Under the pieces are notes generated by a model that was not told where the DNA came from, ran no database searches, and saw nothing but the letters and a program-made list of their open reading frames with translations. Below are positions 54,013 to 64,000 of a DNA stretch of 64,000 nt, piece after piece. The stretch is taken from assembly GCA_902615745.1 (NCBI GenBank), contig CACMQB010000003.1, positions 149,512 through 213,511 of the forward strand, given 5' to 3'. The position numbers were made by a program, and so were the translations under genes. The DNA comes from an uncultured Alphaproteobacteria bacterium. Lineage in GTDB: Bacteria; Pseudomonadota; Alphaproteobacteria; HIMB59; GCA-002718135. Positions within the stretch are counted from its first letter, which is position 1, and each line of letters starts with the position of its first letter.

Positions 54013-54603
54013 TTAGATTAAATGACCAAGTTTGCTTTTCTTAGTTGAGATATATTTTTCATTATACTTATTGGTGTCTGAGAAAATTGGAATTCTTTGA
54101 TTTACTTTGATACCCATATCTTCAAGCGCTTTTATTTTTTTCGGATTATTAGTCATCAAATCTAATTTTTTGATTGCTAAATATTTAACCATTCCAGCAA
54201 TATTTTCATATGTTCTCTCATCATCTTTGAAACCCAATTGATGATTAGCTTCAACGGTATCTAGTCCCTTATCTTGTAAACTATATGCTTTAATTTTGTT
54301 TGAAAGACCAATGCCTCTTCCTTCTTGTTGAAGATAAAAAATAACCCCTCTTCCATTTTGAGCAATTTGTTTTAATGATTCAGTTAGTTGGAATCTACAA
54401 TCACATCTCATACTAAAAAAAGATTCCCCTGTAATACACTGCGAATGAATTCTTGATAAAACTGGCTCATCGGTAAGCAAGTCACCCATACATATTGCTA
54501 AATGATCTTTAGATTCATTTTCATCTGTAAAGGCATGTACAGTGAACTCCCCAATATCTGTTGGAAGTTTACTAGTCTCAATAAACTTTAATTTGTCTGA
54601 CAT
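54013..54603 (-). CDS. ribA: GTP cyclohydrolase II
   Basis: RIHSQCITGESFFSMRCDCRFQL, LQQEGRGIGL, LMTNNPKKI. Confidence 0.93.
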   Translation of the reverse strand: MSDKLKFIETSKLPTDIGEFTVHAFTDENESKDHLAICMGDLLTDEPVLSRIHSQCITGESFFSMRCDCRFQLTESLKQIAQNGRGVIFYLQQEGRGIGLSNKIKAYSLQDKGLDTVEANHQLGFKDDERTYENIAGMVKYLAIKKLDLMTNNPKKIKALEDMGIKVNQRIPIFSDTNKYNEKYISTKKSKLGHLI

Positions 54604-55076
54604 TATAGTTTAGTAGGATTTGGGGCACCTTTATATACTTCTTCAGGATCAAAAACTTTTTCTTTCTCTTCAAACTTAAGAACAACTTTAGAGCTAGAAT
54701 TATCCAATGGAATACTTCTATAAAAACATGATCTATATCCTACATGACAGCTAGCACCACCTTTGACATCAACCCTTAACCAAACACAATCTTGATCATC
54801 ATCAATTCTTATTTCTTTTATCTTCTGCGTTAATCCACTTGTTTTACCTTTGTGCCAAAGGGTATTTCTACTTCTAGAAAAATAAACAGCTTCACCCAAA
54901 CTTATAGTTTTTTTAAAAGCTTCTTCATTCATATAACCTTGCATAAGTAGTTCACCAGATGAAAAATCTGTTGTTACAACTGGTATCAGCCCATTTGAAT
55001 CAAATTTCGGAGCAAGCTCATTTGACTCTTCAACTTGTTCTATAGATTTTCTTTTTTCAAATTGAATGTTATTCAT
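54603..55076 (-). CDS. hisI: Phosphoribosyl-AMP cyclohydrolase
   Basis: [58 protein letters not shown]. Confidence 0.94.
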   Translation of the reverse strand: MNNIQFEKRKSIEQVEESNELAPKFDSNGLIPVVTTDFSSGELLMQGYMNEEAFKKTISLGEAVYFSRSRNTLWHKGKTSGLTQKIKEIRIDDDQDCVWLRVDVKGGASCHVGYRSCFYRSIPLDNSSSKVVLKFEEKEKVFDPEEVYKGAPNPTKL

Positions 55077-56070
55077 TTTTTAATTTTTCAGCAGCTTCTA
55101 ATGCAAAGTAAGTCAGTATACCATTTGCCCCAGCTCTTTTAAAAGATAAAAGAGATTCCATTACAACTTTTTCATTAAGCCAACCTTTATTAATTGACTC
55201 TTTTATCATCGAATATTCACCAGATACTTGATAGGCAAAAGTTGGAACTTTAAATTCTGATTTTATTCTAGAAATAATATCAAGATAAGGCATACCAGGT
55301 TTAACCATTACCATATCTGCACCCTCACTTATATCTAATCCAACTTCTCTAATAGCTTCATCACTGTTTGATGGATCCATTTGATATGTTAATTTACCAT
55401 CTTTACCCAAATTAGAACCAGAACCTATAGCATCTCTAAAAGGTCCATAAAAACCCGAAGCATATTTTGCGGCATAAGAGAGAATAAGGGTATCTGCTAA
55501 ATTGTTTGAATCTAATGCAGTTCTTATTCTTCCAACTCTTCCATCCATCATATCCGATGGGGCGATTATATCACAACCAGCATTAGCTTGGACTAGAGCT
55601 TGTTGTTCCAAAACCTCCAAAGTTTTATCATTATCTATTTTATCATTTATAACTAAACCATCATGCCCATGATCAGTAAAAGGATCTAATGCAACATCAC
55701 ATACAATACCAATATTTGGAAAATCTTTTTTAATACTTTTAATTGATCTGCACACCAAGTTGTTTTCATCTACAGCTAAGCTTCCTTCAGAATTTTTAAG
55801 GCCACTTTCAATTTGAGGAAAAATTGCAATAGCAGGAATTTTAAGTTTAACAGCTTTTTCTACTTCGCTTAAAAGTTTATCAATAGAATGCCTGCTCACA
55901 CCAGGCATCGAACTGATAGGATCATCAACTTTGTTTCCCTCGCATACAAATAGAGGCAATATTAAATCATTAACACTAAGTGTATTTTCAGCAACTAAAC
56001 GACGAGAAAATTCTTTCATTCTATTACGTCTAAGTCTTGTACTTGGAAACTTACCTTGCATGTTATTCAT
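55069..56070 (-). CDS. hemB: Delta-aminolevulinic acid dehydratase
   Basis: [47 protein letters not shown]. Confidence 0.96.
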   Translation of the reverse strand: MNNMQGKFPSTRLRRNRMKEFSRRLVAENTLSVNDLILPLFVCEGNKVDDPISSMPGVSRHSIDKLLSEVEKAVKLKIPAIAIFPQIESGLKNSEGSLAVDENNLVCRSIKSIKKDFPNIGIVCDVALDPFTDHGHDGLVINDKIDNDKTLEVLEQQALVQANAGCDIIAPSDMMDGRVGRIRTALDSNNLADTLILSYAAKYASGFYGPFRDAIGSGSNLGKDGKLTYQMDPSNSDEAIREVGLDISEGADMVMVKPGMPYLDIISRIKSEFKVPTFAYQVSGEYSMIKESINKGWLNEKVVMESLLSFKRAGANGILTYFALEAAEKLKNE

Positions 56071-56073
56071 TTT

Positions 56074-57999
56074 TTACTCTATTGGTGATTTTGCTTCTTT
56101 AAATAAGCTAGTAACAATATCTTCTAATTTAAAGGTCTTTGTTTCAGAAGATCCAATTCTCCTAACAGATACTGTTTTGTCTTGAGCCTCTTTTTTTCCA
56201 ACAGCGATAATTGCTGGCACCTTACTATTACTGTGTTCACGTATTTTATAACCAATTTTTTCATTACGCGTATCTATTTCGGCTCTAATTCCTTTTGATA
56301 CTAATGCTTTTTGTACTTCATATGCATACTCATCAGTATCAGATGTAATTGTAGCAACTACTGCTTGCAATGGTGAAAGCCAAAAGGGAAGATGGCCTGC
56401 ATAATGTTCAATTAGAATGCCAGTGAATCTCTCTAAGGAACCAAATAAAGCCCTATGCAACATGACTGGTATTTTTTTATTACCATCTTCTCCAATATAA
56501 GTAGCTCCCAATCTTCCAGGCAAATTTAAATCTACCTGCAGTGTTCCGCATTGCCAGTCTCTGCCAATTGCATCACGTAAAACAAACTCTAATTTTGGAC
56601 CGTAAAATGCACCTTCTCCTGGGTTGAGTGTGTACTCAAGACCTGTTGCTTCCATGGCTTGCATTAATGCAGCCTCAGCTTTATCCCAAATAGCATCATC
56701 TCCTACGCGTTTTTCAGGACGGTCAGAAAATTTAATTCTAACATTATCGAAACCAAAGTCCTTATAGATACTAAGTATCAAATCACATACCGTTTTACTT
56801 TCTTGTGTAATTTGATCTTCTGTACAAAATATATGTGCATCATCTTGTGTGAATGCTCTCACCCTCATTAATCCATGAAGTGCACCAGACGGTTCATAAC
56901 GATGTACTTTTCCAAATTCTGATAATAGAAATGGTAAGTCTCTATAACTTTTTAATCCTTGTTTAAAAATTTCTACAGCACCAGGGCAATTCATTGGTTT
57001 GATAGCATAAATTTTATCGTCTTTAGCTTCAGTTCTAAACATCATGTCACTAAATTTGTCCCAGTGACCTGACGTTTCCCATAGTGACTTGTCCATCATG
57101 TCTGGCGTATTAGTTTCTACATAACCTGCCTTGTCTTGTCTGTTTCGCATATAATTTATTAACGATTGGAATAATGTCCAACCCTTAGGATGCCAAAACA
57201 CAGCTCCAGGAGCCTCTTCCTGAAAATGAAATAAATCCATTTCTCTTCCCAGTTTTCGGTGATCTCTTTTTTCTGCTTCTTCAATTTGTAAAAGGTGTTG
57301 TTCAAGATCTTTTTCTGTTGCCCAGGCTGTTCCATAAATTCTTGTTAACATTGCATTAGATGAATCACCTCGCCAGTAAGCACCAGCAACTTTCATTAAT
57401 TTAAATGCTTTACCAATTTGTTTTGTTGAAACCATATGAGGGCCTTTACACAAGTCTAACCAATCACCTTGTTTATAAATACTGATTTCCTCATTATCAG
57501 GTAGATCATTAATTAATTCAACTTTGTAGTTCTCACCTTTATCTTTAAAATGTTTTATTGATTCTTCTTTAGACCATACTTCTCTTATAAAATTTTTATT
57601 TCTTTGAATGATATCGTGCATCTTCTTTTCAATTTTTGGAAGATCAGAAGCAGTAAAAGGTTCATCTCTTGCAAAATCATAATAAAAACCATTTTCAATT
57701 GCTGGACCAATTGTAACTTGTGTTTCAGGGAATAATTCTTGAACAGCTTCTGCCATTACATGAGCACAATCATGTCGTATTAATTGAAGTGCTTCCTCGC
57801 TATCCCTTTTTAAAATTGCTACAGATGCATCACTATTAATAGGTAAACTGATATCTTTTATGTCATTATTGATTTTTATAGCGACTGATTCTTTGGCAAG
57901 AGATTTAGAAATTTGTGATGCTAACTCAAGACCATTGATGCCCTTATCAACTTCCTTTTTATTTCCATCTGGAAATGTAATTGTTATCTTTTCACTCAT
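56074..57999 (-). CDS. thrS: Threonyl-tRNA synthetase
   Basis: [45 protein letters not shown]. Confidence 0.97.
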   Translation of the reverse strand: MSEKITITFPDGNKKEVDKGINGLELASQISKSLAKESVAIKINNDIKDISLPINSDASVAILKRDSEEALQLIRHDCAHVMAEAVQELFPETQVTIGPAIENGFYYDFARDEPFTASDLPKIEKKMHDIIQRNKNFIREVWSKEESIKHFKDKGENYKVELINDLPDNEEISIYKQGDWLDLCKGPHMVSTKQIGKAFKLMKVAGAYWRGDSSNAMLTRIYGTAWATEKDLEQHLLQIEEAEKRDHRKLGREMDLFHFQEEAPGAVFWHPKGWTLFQSLINYMRNRQDKAGYVETNTPDMMDKSLWETSGHWDKFSDMMFRTEAKDDKIYAIKPMNCPGAVEIFKQGLKSYRDLPFLLSEFGKVHRYEPSGALHGLMRVRAFTQDDAHIFCTEDQITQESKTVCDLILSIYKDFGFDNVRIKFSDRPEKRVGDDAIWDKAEAALMQAMEATGLEYTLNPGEGAFYGPKLEFVLRDAIGRDWQCGTLQVDLNLPGRLGATYIGEDGNKKIPVMLHRALFGSLERFTGILIEHYAGHLPFWLSPLQAVVATITSDTDEYAYEVQKALVSKGIRAEIDTRNEKIGYKIREHSNSKVPAIIAVGKKEAQDKTVSVRRIGSSETKTFKLEDIVTSLFKEAKSPIE

Positions 58000-59381
58000 C
58001 TAGATTTCCGCCAAATCGTTCCCTTATTAGTATCTTCTATTTCTATGCCTTTATCTTTTAATGTGTCCCTAATAGTATCTGCCAAATTAAAATTTTTACT
58101 GCGTCTAGCTTCATTACGTTCATTTATCAACCTTTCAATTTCTTCAGCATTTTCAGTATCTTTTTGATTATAACCTAACCAATTTCCTGGATCATCTTCA
58201 AGAATACCTAATATTTTACCAGCAGAAAGAAGATTATTTTTTATTTCTTTTTTTCTTTCATCTGATGCAGATGAAGCGTCATTTGCCTCTTCATTAAGTT
58301 TTGCAATGACTTTAGGTGTATTCAAATCATCTAAAAATGATTCCATTATAGAATCAGAAGGTAACTTAAGATCTGCTTCAACATCTGATAACTCTAATAG
58401 AACTCTATAAAGTCGATCTATCATTTTGCTATTTTGTTCAATGATTTCTTCTGTCCAGTTCAATGGTTGTTTATAATGAGCTGATAACAATGTTAATCGC
58501 AAAACCTCTCCCTTGTATTTTTTATTGAGATCATGAACGAGTTTAATATTGCCAATTGACTTTGACATTTTTTCTCCCTCAACATTAACAAATCCATTAT
58601 GAAACCAATAAGTTGCAAAATCTTTAGGATCTTTATTTTCTGATATGGAACAAGTTTGTGCTATTTCATTTTCATGATGAGGAAACACCAAGTCAATACC
58701 ACCGCTATGGATATCAAAAGGAAGACCTAATGATTTTTCTGACATAACGGAGCATTCTAAATGCCATCCTGGTCTTCCAAATCCCCAAGGTGAATCCCAC
58801 CCAGGTAAGGGTGAAGGAGATGGTTTCCATAAAATAAAATCTGCAGGATCTTTTTTGAAAGGTGCCACTTCAACACGGCTTCCAGATATTTGTTCATCTC
58901 TATTTCTTTTTGAAAGAATTCCATAATTATCAAAGCTAGGTACATGAAATAAAACATGACCTTCTTTTTCATAAGCTTTATTTTCATCAATTAATCTTTT
59001 TATTAATTCGATCATTTCTTTAATATGATCAGTTGCTCTTGGTTGAATATCAGGAAGATTAACACCGAGTGCGCTCATGTCATTATTGTAAATCTCTGTA
59101 TATTTATTTGTGATAACACTTATGTCCTCACCTGTTTCTTTAGAAGCTTCTATAATCTTGTCATCAATATCAGTGATATTAGACACATAGGTCACTTGTT
59201 TAAATTGTGTTTTTAATACACGGACTAATAAATCATTTACAACTGCCATACGCGCATTACCTATGTGCGCAAAATTGTAAACAGTTGGACCACACGCATA
59301 TATTCTTACATGATCTGGATTGACTGGTTTAAAAAATTCTTTTTTACCACTTAATGTGTTTTGTAACTGTAATGACATCAA
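57996..59381 (-). CDS. cysS: Cysteinyl-tRNA synthetase
   Basis: [38 protein letters not shown]. Confidence 0.97.
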   Translation of the reverse strand: MMSLQLQNTLSGKKEFFKPVNPDHVRIYACGPTVYNFAHIGNARMAVVNDLLVRVLKTQFKQVTYVSNITDIDDKIIEASKETGEDISVITNKYTEIYNNDMSALGVNLPDIQPRATDHIKEMIELIKRLIDENKAYEKEGHVLFHVPSFDNYGILSKRNRDEQISGSRVEVAPFKKDPADFILWKPSPSPLPGWDSPWGFGRPGWHLECSVMSEKSLGLPFDIHSGGIDLVFPHHENEIAQTCSISENKDPKDFATYWFHNGFVNVEGEKMSKSIGNIKLVHDLNKKYKGEVLRLTLLSAHYKQPLNWTEEIIEQNSKMIDRLYRVLLELSDVEADLKLPSDSIMESFLDDLNTPKVIAKLNEEANDASSASDERKKEIKNNLLSAGKILGILEDDPGNWLGYNQKDTENAEEIERLINERNEARRSKNFNLADTIRDTLKDKGIEIEDTNKGTIWRKSR

Positions 59382-59389
59382 TATAATTT

Positions 59390-59812
59390 TTAATAATTAA
59401 GTTCTATTACCACGGGTTCGCCATGAACTAAAATGATTGCAGCTTTTTCAAATGACGGAGGACCTTTTGGCTGATAATTATTACTAAAGGCAAAACCTTC
59501 TTTTGGTCTCCAGAATAATCCAGTCTTTAATTTTCCGTCTGAATCTTCATCGTGATAGGCAACAATTGCTATTTTTCCTTCATGGATCTTACTCAAAGGA
59601 ACAACAACCTCGCCCTTTTGCACTCTTTTTCTAACGCTCTCAATAGCTAATTCTTCATCCAAAAAGCTTTCTTTTGAGTCATATATCTTAACATCAATGT
59701 AGCCATCACCATGTTCTACATTTGGAAAAATGATAGTTCCATGTGCAAAAAGACCTAAAGACCATGTGACTGTTAAGCCAAAAAAGAATATTTTAGTAAA
59801 AAAACTTTTCAT
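59390..59812 (-). CDS. DUF2141 secreted protein
   Basis: Signal peptide; AYHDEDSDGKLKTGLFWRPKEGFAFSNN. Confidence 0.82.
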   Translation of the reverse strand: MKSFFTKIFFFGLTVTWSLGLFAHGTIIFPNVEHGDGYIDVKIYDSKESFLDEELAIESVRKRVQKGEVVVPLSKIHEGKIAIVAYHDEDSDGKLKTGLFWRPKEGFAFSNNYQPKGPPSFEKAAIILVHGEPVVIELNY

Positions 59813-59840
59813 ATAAGTATCCTAATTATAATAGAATCAA

Positions 59841-61046
59841 GTGCTGAACAATAAAGAATATCTAAATAGACTATATCAATCAGATAAACCTCTTATAATT
59901 TATAAAACTGATAAGGGTTACGACATCTATACTGATTTTTCTAAAAGAATTATTATTAATAAAAAAAATCTGAAATATTTTCTTAATATCCAATCAAAAT
60001 CAAAAAAAACTAAGATTGAAGAATTGAATTGTTATGTTGGTTTCTTTGGTTATAAACTTCTTTGTGAAAATATAGGAATAAAGTTTCCAAAACAGCGATC
60101 TAAAAACTTTCATAGCGGTGTATTTTACAAGCCACAAACTAAAATTAGTATTGGTAAAAAAATAATAATCAAAAGCATTAAACCCAATTTTAGAAATATA
60201 AGTATCAATACGAAAAAATATTTACAGTTAAATAAAAAGTTTAATCTTAATTTATCTTTAAAGCAGTACTCTAAGATATTTAACGATTTCTCTAAAAATA
60301 TTAAACAGGGAAAAACTTATCAAATTAAAATAGCTCAAACATATTCGAAGAAAGGTAATATCAATTCTATTGATCTTTTTTGGAAGCTAATGAAAATGAA
60401 TGAATCGCCTGAAAGTTTTCTTATCAGGGAAAAAGACTATAATATCGTAAGTTGTTCACCAGAGACACTCATATTGAAAAAAGATAACACAATTAGAACT
60501 AAACCTATTGCTGGAACATTAAGAAAAACAAAGCAGTTAAATAAAAATAAAGCTCTCACATTCTTTAGAAGAAATGAAAAAGAAACTAAAGAACATAATA
60601 TGATTGTTGATATGGAAAGAAATGATCTGTCTAAAATTTGTAAAACTGGATCTGTAAAAATAGATAAACTAAAAAAAGTTGAGGAATATCGAGATCTTTT
60701 TCATTACGTTACGACAATTAAGGGAGTTATAAAAAATAAAATGAGTAACCATGATATAATTTCTTCTTTAATGCCAGGTGGTTCAGTCATTGGTTGTCCA
60801 AAAATTAGTACTATTCAACTTCTAAATAGAAAAGAAAAATTTGACAGAAATATTTATACAGGCAGTTTTGGAATTATACATTCAAATGGTGATATGCGAT
60901 TTAATATAATGATTAGAACACTACTTAATTTTAAAAATGATATCGAATTATCAGTTGCTAGTGGTGTGATCTTAGGCAGTACTGCAAAAAAAGAATATAA
61001 TGAAAATTATATTAAAGCTAAATCACTTTTAGATCTATTTAACTAA
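59841..61046 (+). CDS. pabB: Chorismate-utilizing enzyme, aminodeoxychorismate synthase component I-like
   Basis: KPIAGTLRK, EHNMIVDMERNDLSKIC, MPGGSVIGCPKI; followed by pabA, pabC, folP; GTG start. Confidence 0.8.
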   Translation: MLNNKEYLNRLYQSDKPLIIYKTDKGYDIYTDFSKRIIINKKNLKYFLNIQSKSKKTKIEELNCYVGFFGYKLLCENIGIKFPKQRSKNFHSGVFYKPQTKISIGKKIIIKSIKPNFRNISINTKKYLQLNKKFNLNLSLKQYSKIFNDFSKNIKQGKTYQIKIAQTYSKKGNINSIDLFWKLMKMNESPESFLIREKDYNIVSCSPETLILKKDNTIRTKPIAGTLRKTKQLNKNKALTFFRRNEKETKEHNMIVDMERNDLSKICKTGSVKIDKLKKVEEYRDLFHYVTTIKGVIKNKMSNHDIISSLMPGGSVIGCPKISTIQLLNRKEKFDRNIYTGSFGIIHSNGDMRFNIMIRTLLNFKNDIELSVASGVILGSTAKKEYNENYIKAKSLLDLFN

Positions 61047-61603
61047 TGATTTATCTCATTGATCACGAAGATTCATTCACATACAATTTAGCTCATCTAC
61101 TAGATAGTATTGAGCCAACATTTGTTTCAAATTATTATGAAATAGATCAAGTAAAACTAGAAAAATCTTCAACCATCGTTCTTTCACCAGGCCCTGGTGA
61201 ACCAAAAGATTATCCATTAACAACTAAGATTTACAATAAATATAAAGGAAAGAAAAAAATATTAGGAATATGTTTAGGTTTCCAACAAATAGTTTTTTGT
61301 GAAGGAGCTAAAATAGTTCAACAAAAAAATATTCTTCATGGTTATCAGAGTCATATAAAAGTTACTAACGATAAATCAATTTTTAAAAAAAATTTTAATT
61401 TTTTAGGAGGTCGATATCATTCCTTAAAAATGGCTGAACCATTTGTTTCTCAATCAATGATAATTACAATGCGTTGTGTAAAAACAAATGTAGCAATGGC
61501 GGTTGAAGATGATATTAATAAAGTCTATGGATTACAGTTTCACCCAGATTCATTTTTAACTCCAAATGGAAAATATCTTATTAAAAAAATCCTTTCACAC
61601 TAA
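61046..61603 (+). CDS. pabA: Glutamine amidotransferase, aminodeoxychorismate synthase component II
   Basis: IDHEDSFTYNLAHL, GICLGFQQI, GLQFHPDSF. Confidence 0.85.
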   Translation: MIYLIDHEDSFTYNLAHLLDSIEPTFVSNYYEIDQVKLEKSSTIVLSPGPGEPKDYPLTTKIYNKYKGKKKILGICLGFQQIVFCEGAKIVQQKNILHGYQSHIKVTNDKSIFKKNFNFLGGRYHSLKMAEPFVSQSMIITMRCVKTNVAMAVEDDINKVYGLQFHPDSFLTPNGKYLIKKILSH

Positions 61604-62321
61604 GAATTTTAAATTACTTAAGTTCAATTCTCTTTGGGGATACAAGGGCATCTTTACAACCATTAGACTATTTGGCAAAGAGCCAAATTTTATCTTAGTT
61701 GATCAGCATTTAAAAAAACTAAATAAAGATTTAAGATATTTTGGCATTGATATTAAAATTTCAAAAAATTTTTTAACCAATTTTTTAAATAAATATTCTA
61801 AAATTAAAAATTACGACCACCTATTAAGAATTGCGGTCACAAAAAAAATAATCTCATTATCTGTACGTAAACGAAACAAAGACCATAAGTATTTTACTGC
61901 AGAATTTTTTAGATTCCAAAGGGCTTTACCTAATTTTAAAAACTTACAGTACAAAAAAATAATTTCTTTACAAAAAAAAATTAATTTACAAAAAGAAGAG
62001 ATTCTTTTTTACTTTAACAATAAAATTTTAGAAGGCTCTACGACCAATTTAATTTTTGTAAATGATAATAAATTATTTATTCCAAAAAATTACTATTATT
62101 ATGGAATTACTCTAGAATACTTAATTAAAAATCTCCCTTATAAAATTTATAGAACAGATATTAATATTTCTAGTTTACACCAATTTAGTGAAATACTTTT
62201 AGTTGGTTCTGGTAAAGGTGTGGTTAGTATTTCTTTTATTAAACAATTTAATTGGTATAGGTCTTCAATGAAAATATATAATTTTTTATCAAAAAAATAT
62301 TCAAAAATATTATTGAAATGA
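61566..62321 (+). CDS. pabC: Class IV aminotransferase fold, aminodeoxychorismate lyase-like
   Basis: GIFTTIRLFGKEPNFILVDQHLKKL, KILEGSTTNLIFV; operon position. Confidence 0.78.
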   Translation: MENILLKKSFHTKNFKLLKFNSLWGYKGIFTTIRLFGKEPNFILVDQHLKKLNKDLRYFGIDIKISKNFLTNFLNKYSKIKNYDHLLRIAVTKKIISLSVRKRNKDHKYFTAEFFRFQRALPNFKNLQYKKIISLQKKINLQKEEILFYFNNKILEGSTTNLIFVNDNKLFIPKNYYYYGITLEYLIKNLPYKIYRTDINISSLHQFSEILLVGSGKGVVSISFIKQFNWYRSSMKIYNFLSKKYSKILLK

Positions 62322-63136
62322 AATTAGGGAAATATAATTTTAAACTTACTAGTCCAACGGTAATGGGAATATGCAATGTCACTCCTGACTCTTTTAGTGA
62401 TGGTGGAAAGAGTTTTAAAAGTTCAGATGCACTAAAAAATATTAAAGAAATGGTCAAAAATGGAGCAAGTATTATTGACATTGGGGCAGAAAGTACAAGA
62501 CCTGGCTCAGATCCATTAACACACATAGAAGAAGTTAAAAGATTAGAACCGATATTAAAAAAATTGCCAAAAAATAAATTTGTCATATCGGTTGATACTA
62601 ATAAAATTGAAACTCAAGAATATGCATTGAATATGGGAGCACATATTATAAATGATGTCTTCGGCGGCTCAGAAGATTTATTCTATTTAACTAAAAAATT
62701 TAAAACTGGTTTAATTTTAATGCACACACCTGCACCACCCAAAACTATGCAAAAGAAAATACACTCATATAATAATGTTGTACAAGATATTAAAAAAATA
62801 TTTCTTCAGAAAATTAAACAATTAGAAAAAATAAAAATTCCTTCATCCAAAGTATGGTTTGACCCAGGTATTGGTTTTGGTAAAAATTTAAAACAGAATA
62901 TTGAAATCATGCAAAAAATTAATCAGTTTAAGTTTAAGGGATATGGATTATTATTAGGATCATCTAGAAAAAGCTGGATCAACTCCATAGATAAAAGTGA
63001 AACAAATCAAAGATTGGGAGGTTCAATCGCTTCTGCATTATATTGTTATCAAAAGGGAGTTGATATATTTAGAGTTCACGACATAAAAGAAACGTCTCAA
63101 TCATTAAAAATTTTTGAAAAACTATGTTCAAAGTAG
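62318..63136 (+). CDS. folP: Dihydropteroate synthase
   Basis: VMGICNVTPDSFSDGGK, IIDIGAESTRPGSDPL, WFDPGIGFGK. Confidence 0.97.
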   Translation: MKLGKYNFKLTSPTVMGICNVTPDSFSDGGKSFKSSDALKNIKEMVKNGASIIDIGAESTRPGSDPLTHIEEVKRLEPILKKLPKNKFVISVDTNKIETQEYALNMGAHIINDVFGGSEDLFYLTKKFKTGLILMHTPAPPKTMQKKIHSYNNVVQDIKKIFLQKIKQLEKIKIPSSKVWFDPGIGFGKNLKQNIEIMQKINQFKFKGYGLLLGSSRKSWINSIDKSETNQRLGGSIASALYCYQKGVDIFRVHDIKETSQSLKIFEKLCSK

Positions 63137-63468
63137 AAATTAAAAACTTATCGATCAGTGCAAATATAGGTATCACTGCTCAAGAGAGAAAGAAAAAACA
63201 GTTGTTAAAGGTAACATTAGAATTTAGTTATCCTGTCAAAAACTCACTAGATTTAAACAATATAAATAATGTTAAGGATTATTCATCTATTACAAAATAT
63301 TTAAAAACTTTCATAAAGGAATCTCAATCACATACTCTTGAGCATTTAATAATAAAAACATCCAATGCTCTTGAAAAAAAATTTAAAATAAAAAAAGTTA
63401 AAATTACAATTAATAAAACAGCTGTAGCAAAAAAATATGGAGCTGAATCTCTAAGTGTATCAAACTGA
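63124..63468 (+). CDS. folB: Dihydroneopterin aldolase
   Basis: ISANIGITAQERKKKQLLKVTLEF, DYSSITKYLKTF. Confidence 0.85.
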   Translation: MFKVEIKNLSISANIGITAQERKKKQLLKVTLEFSYPVKNSLDLNNINNVKDYSSITKYLKTFIKESQSHTLEHLIIKTSNALEKKFKIKKVKITINKTAVAKKYGAESLSVSN

Positions 63469-63955
63469 AACAATAATCGCACTTGGCTCAAATCTAGGTA
63501 ATGCTATATTTAATTTACGTTGTGCCGTTAGAGAATTAGAAAATATTGGTAATATAAAAAAATTTGCAAATATTTATATTTCTTCACCCTATGGATATAA
63601 ATTGCAAAGTAATTTTTATAACACAGCAATAAAACTAGCAACAAATCAACAACCATTAGAATTAATAAATAATGTTAATGAAATTGAAAAAAAATTAAAA
63701 AAAAACAAAAAAATTATTAATGGACCAAGAACTATTGATTTGGATATTATTTTCTTTGGTAAACAAGTATATAATAAAAAAAATTTAATAATTCCCCATC
63801 CAAGAGCTACAGAAAGAGATTTTGTGTTATTACCAATACTTGATATTGATCCTTTTTTTAGACATCCAATTGAAAAAAAAACAGTAAAAGTATTATTTAG
63901 AGAATTAAAAAATCAATATATTATTAATCAGTTATCCTACCGAAATTTGATTTAA
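63455..63955 (+). CDS. folK: HPPK, 2-amino-4-hydroxy-6-hydroxymethyldihydropteridine pyrophosphokinase
   Basis: ALGSNLGNAIFNLR, GPRTIDLDIIFFG, IPHPRATERDFVLLPI. Confidence 0.95.
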   Translation: MYQTETIIALGSNLGNAIFNLRCAVRELENIGNIKKFANIYISSPYGYKLQSNFYNTAIKLATNQQPLELINNVNEIEKKLKKNKKIINGPRTIDLDIIFFGKQVYNKKNLIIPHPRATERDFVLLPILDIDPFFRHPIEKKTVKVLFRELKNQYIINQLSYRNLI

Positions 63956-64000
63956 AAAATCTTTAAGTTTTGACTTAGAGATTAAATTTCTTTCATTTTT

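Noticed and set aside
63932-64000. Open minus-strand frame (…NERNLISKSKLKDFLNQISVG*) running off the right edge and overlapping the folK 3' end
   Set aside because: Only about 22 codons are visible, so it could be the end of a convergent gene or chance; not enough to call

Overview
The window is an AT-rich, gene-dense chromosomal segment that looks like a streamlined marine alphaproteobacterium (Pelagibacterales/HIMB59-like; this is inferred from composition and gene order, and I could not search a database). It is almost entirely housekeeping genes: ubiH-like, ftsK, lolA, yggS, a porin, leuS, holA, parB-parA-rsmG-mnmG-mnmE-rho diverging from maf-aroE-coaE-dnaQ, hslUV, hisB-hisH-GNAT-hisA-hisF-hisE, rsmI, rph, hrcA-grpE-dnaK-dnaJ, dapB, pyc, upp plus a BMP-type nucleoside ABC transporter, katG, ribA, hisI, hemB, thrS, cysS, and pabB-pabA-pabC-folP-folB-folK. 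I found no rRNA, tRNA, CRISPR array, transposase, prophage or defence island. The most interesting signals are non-coding or sub-genic: two 12-bp parS-like palindromes at mnmG/mnmE next to a repeat-rich rho/maf intergenic region (candidate oriC); a perfect 10-bp stem-loop containing the start codon of the nucleoside ABC ATPase gene, and a similar hairpin over the upp start; back-to-back hairpin and 18-bp palindrome in the porin leader; a sigma-32-type promoter before dnaK with no CIRCE despite hrcA; a structured pyc leader; a phage-type lysozyme-like gene inside the Tim44/Smr neighbourhood; a tandem PAP2 fusion beside an ArnT-like glycosyltransferase; and a PabB-like protein with the TrpE-type PIAGT motif. 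I did not find a convincing new multi-gene system.
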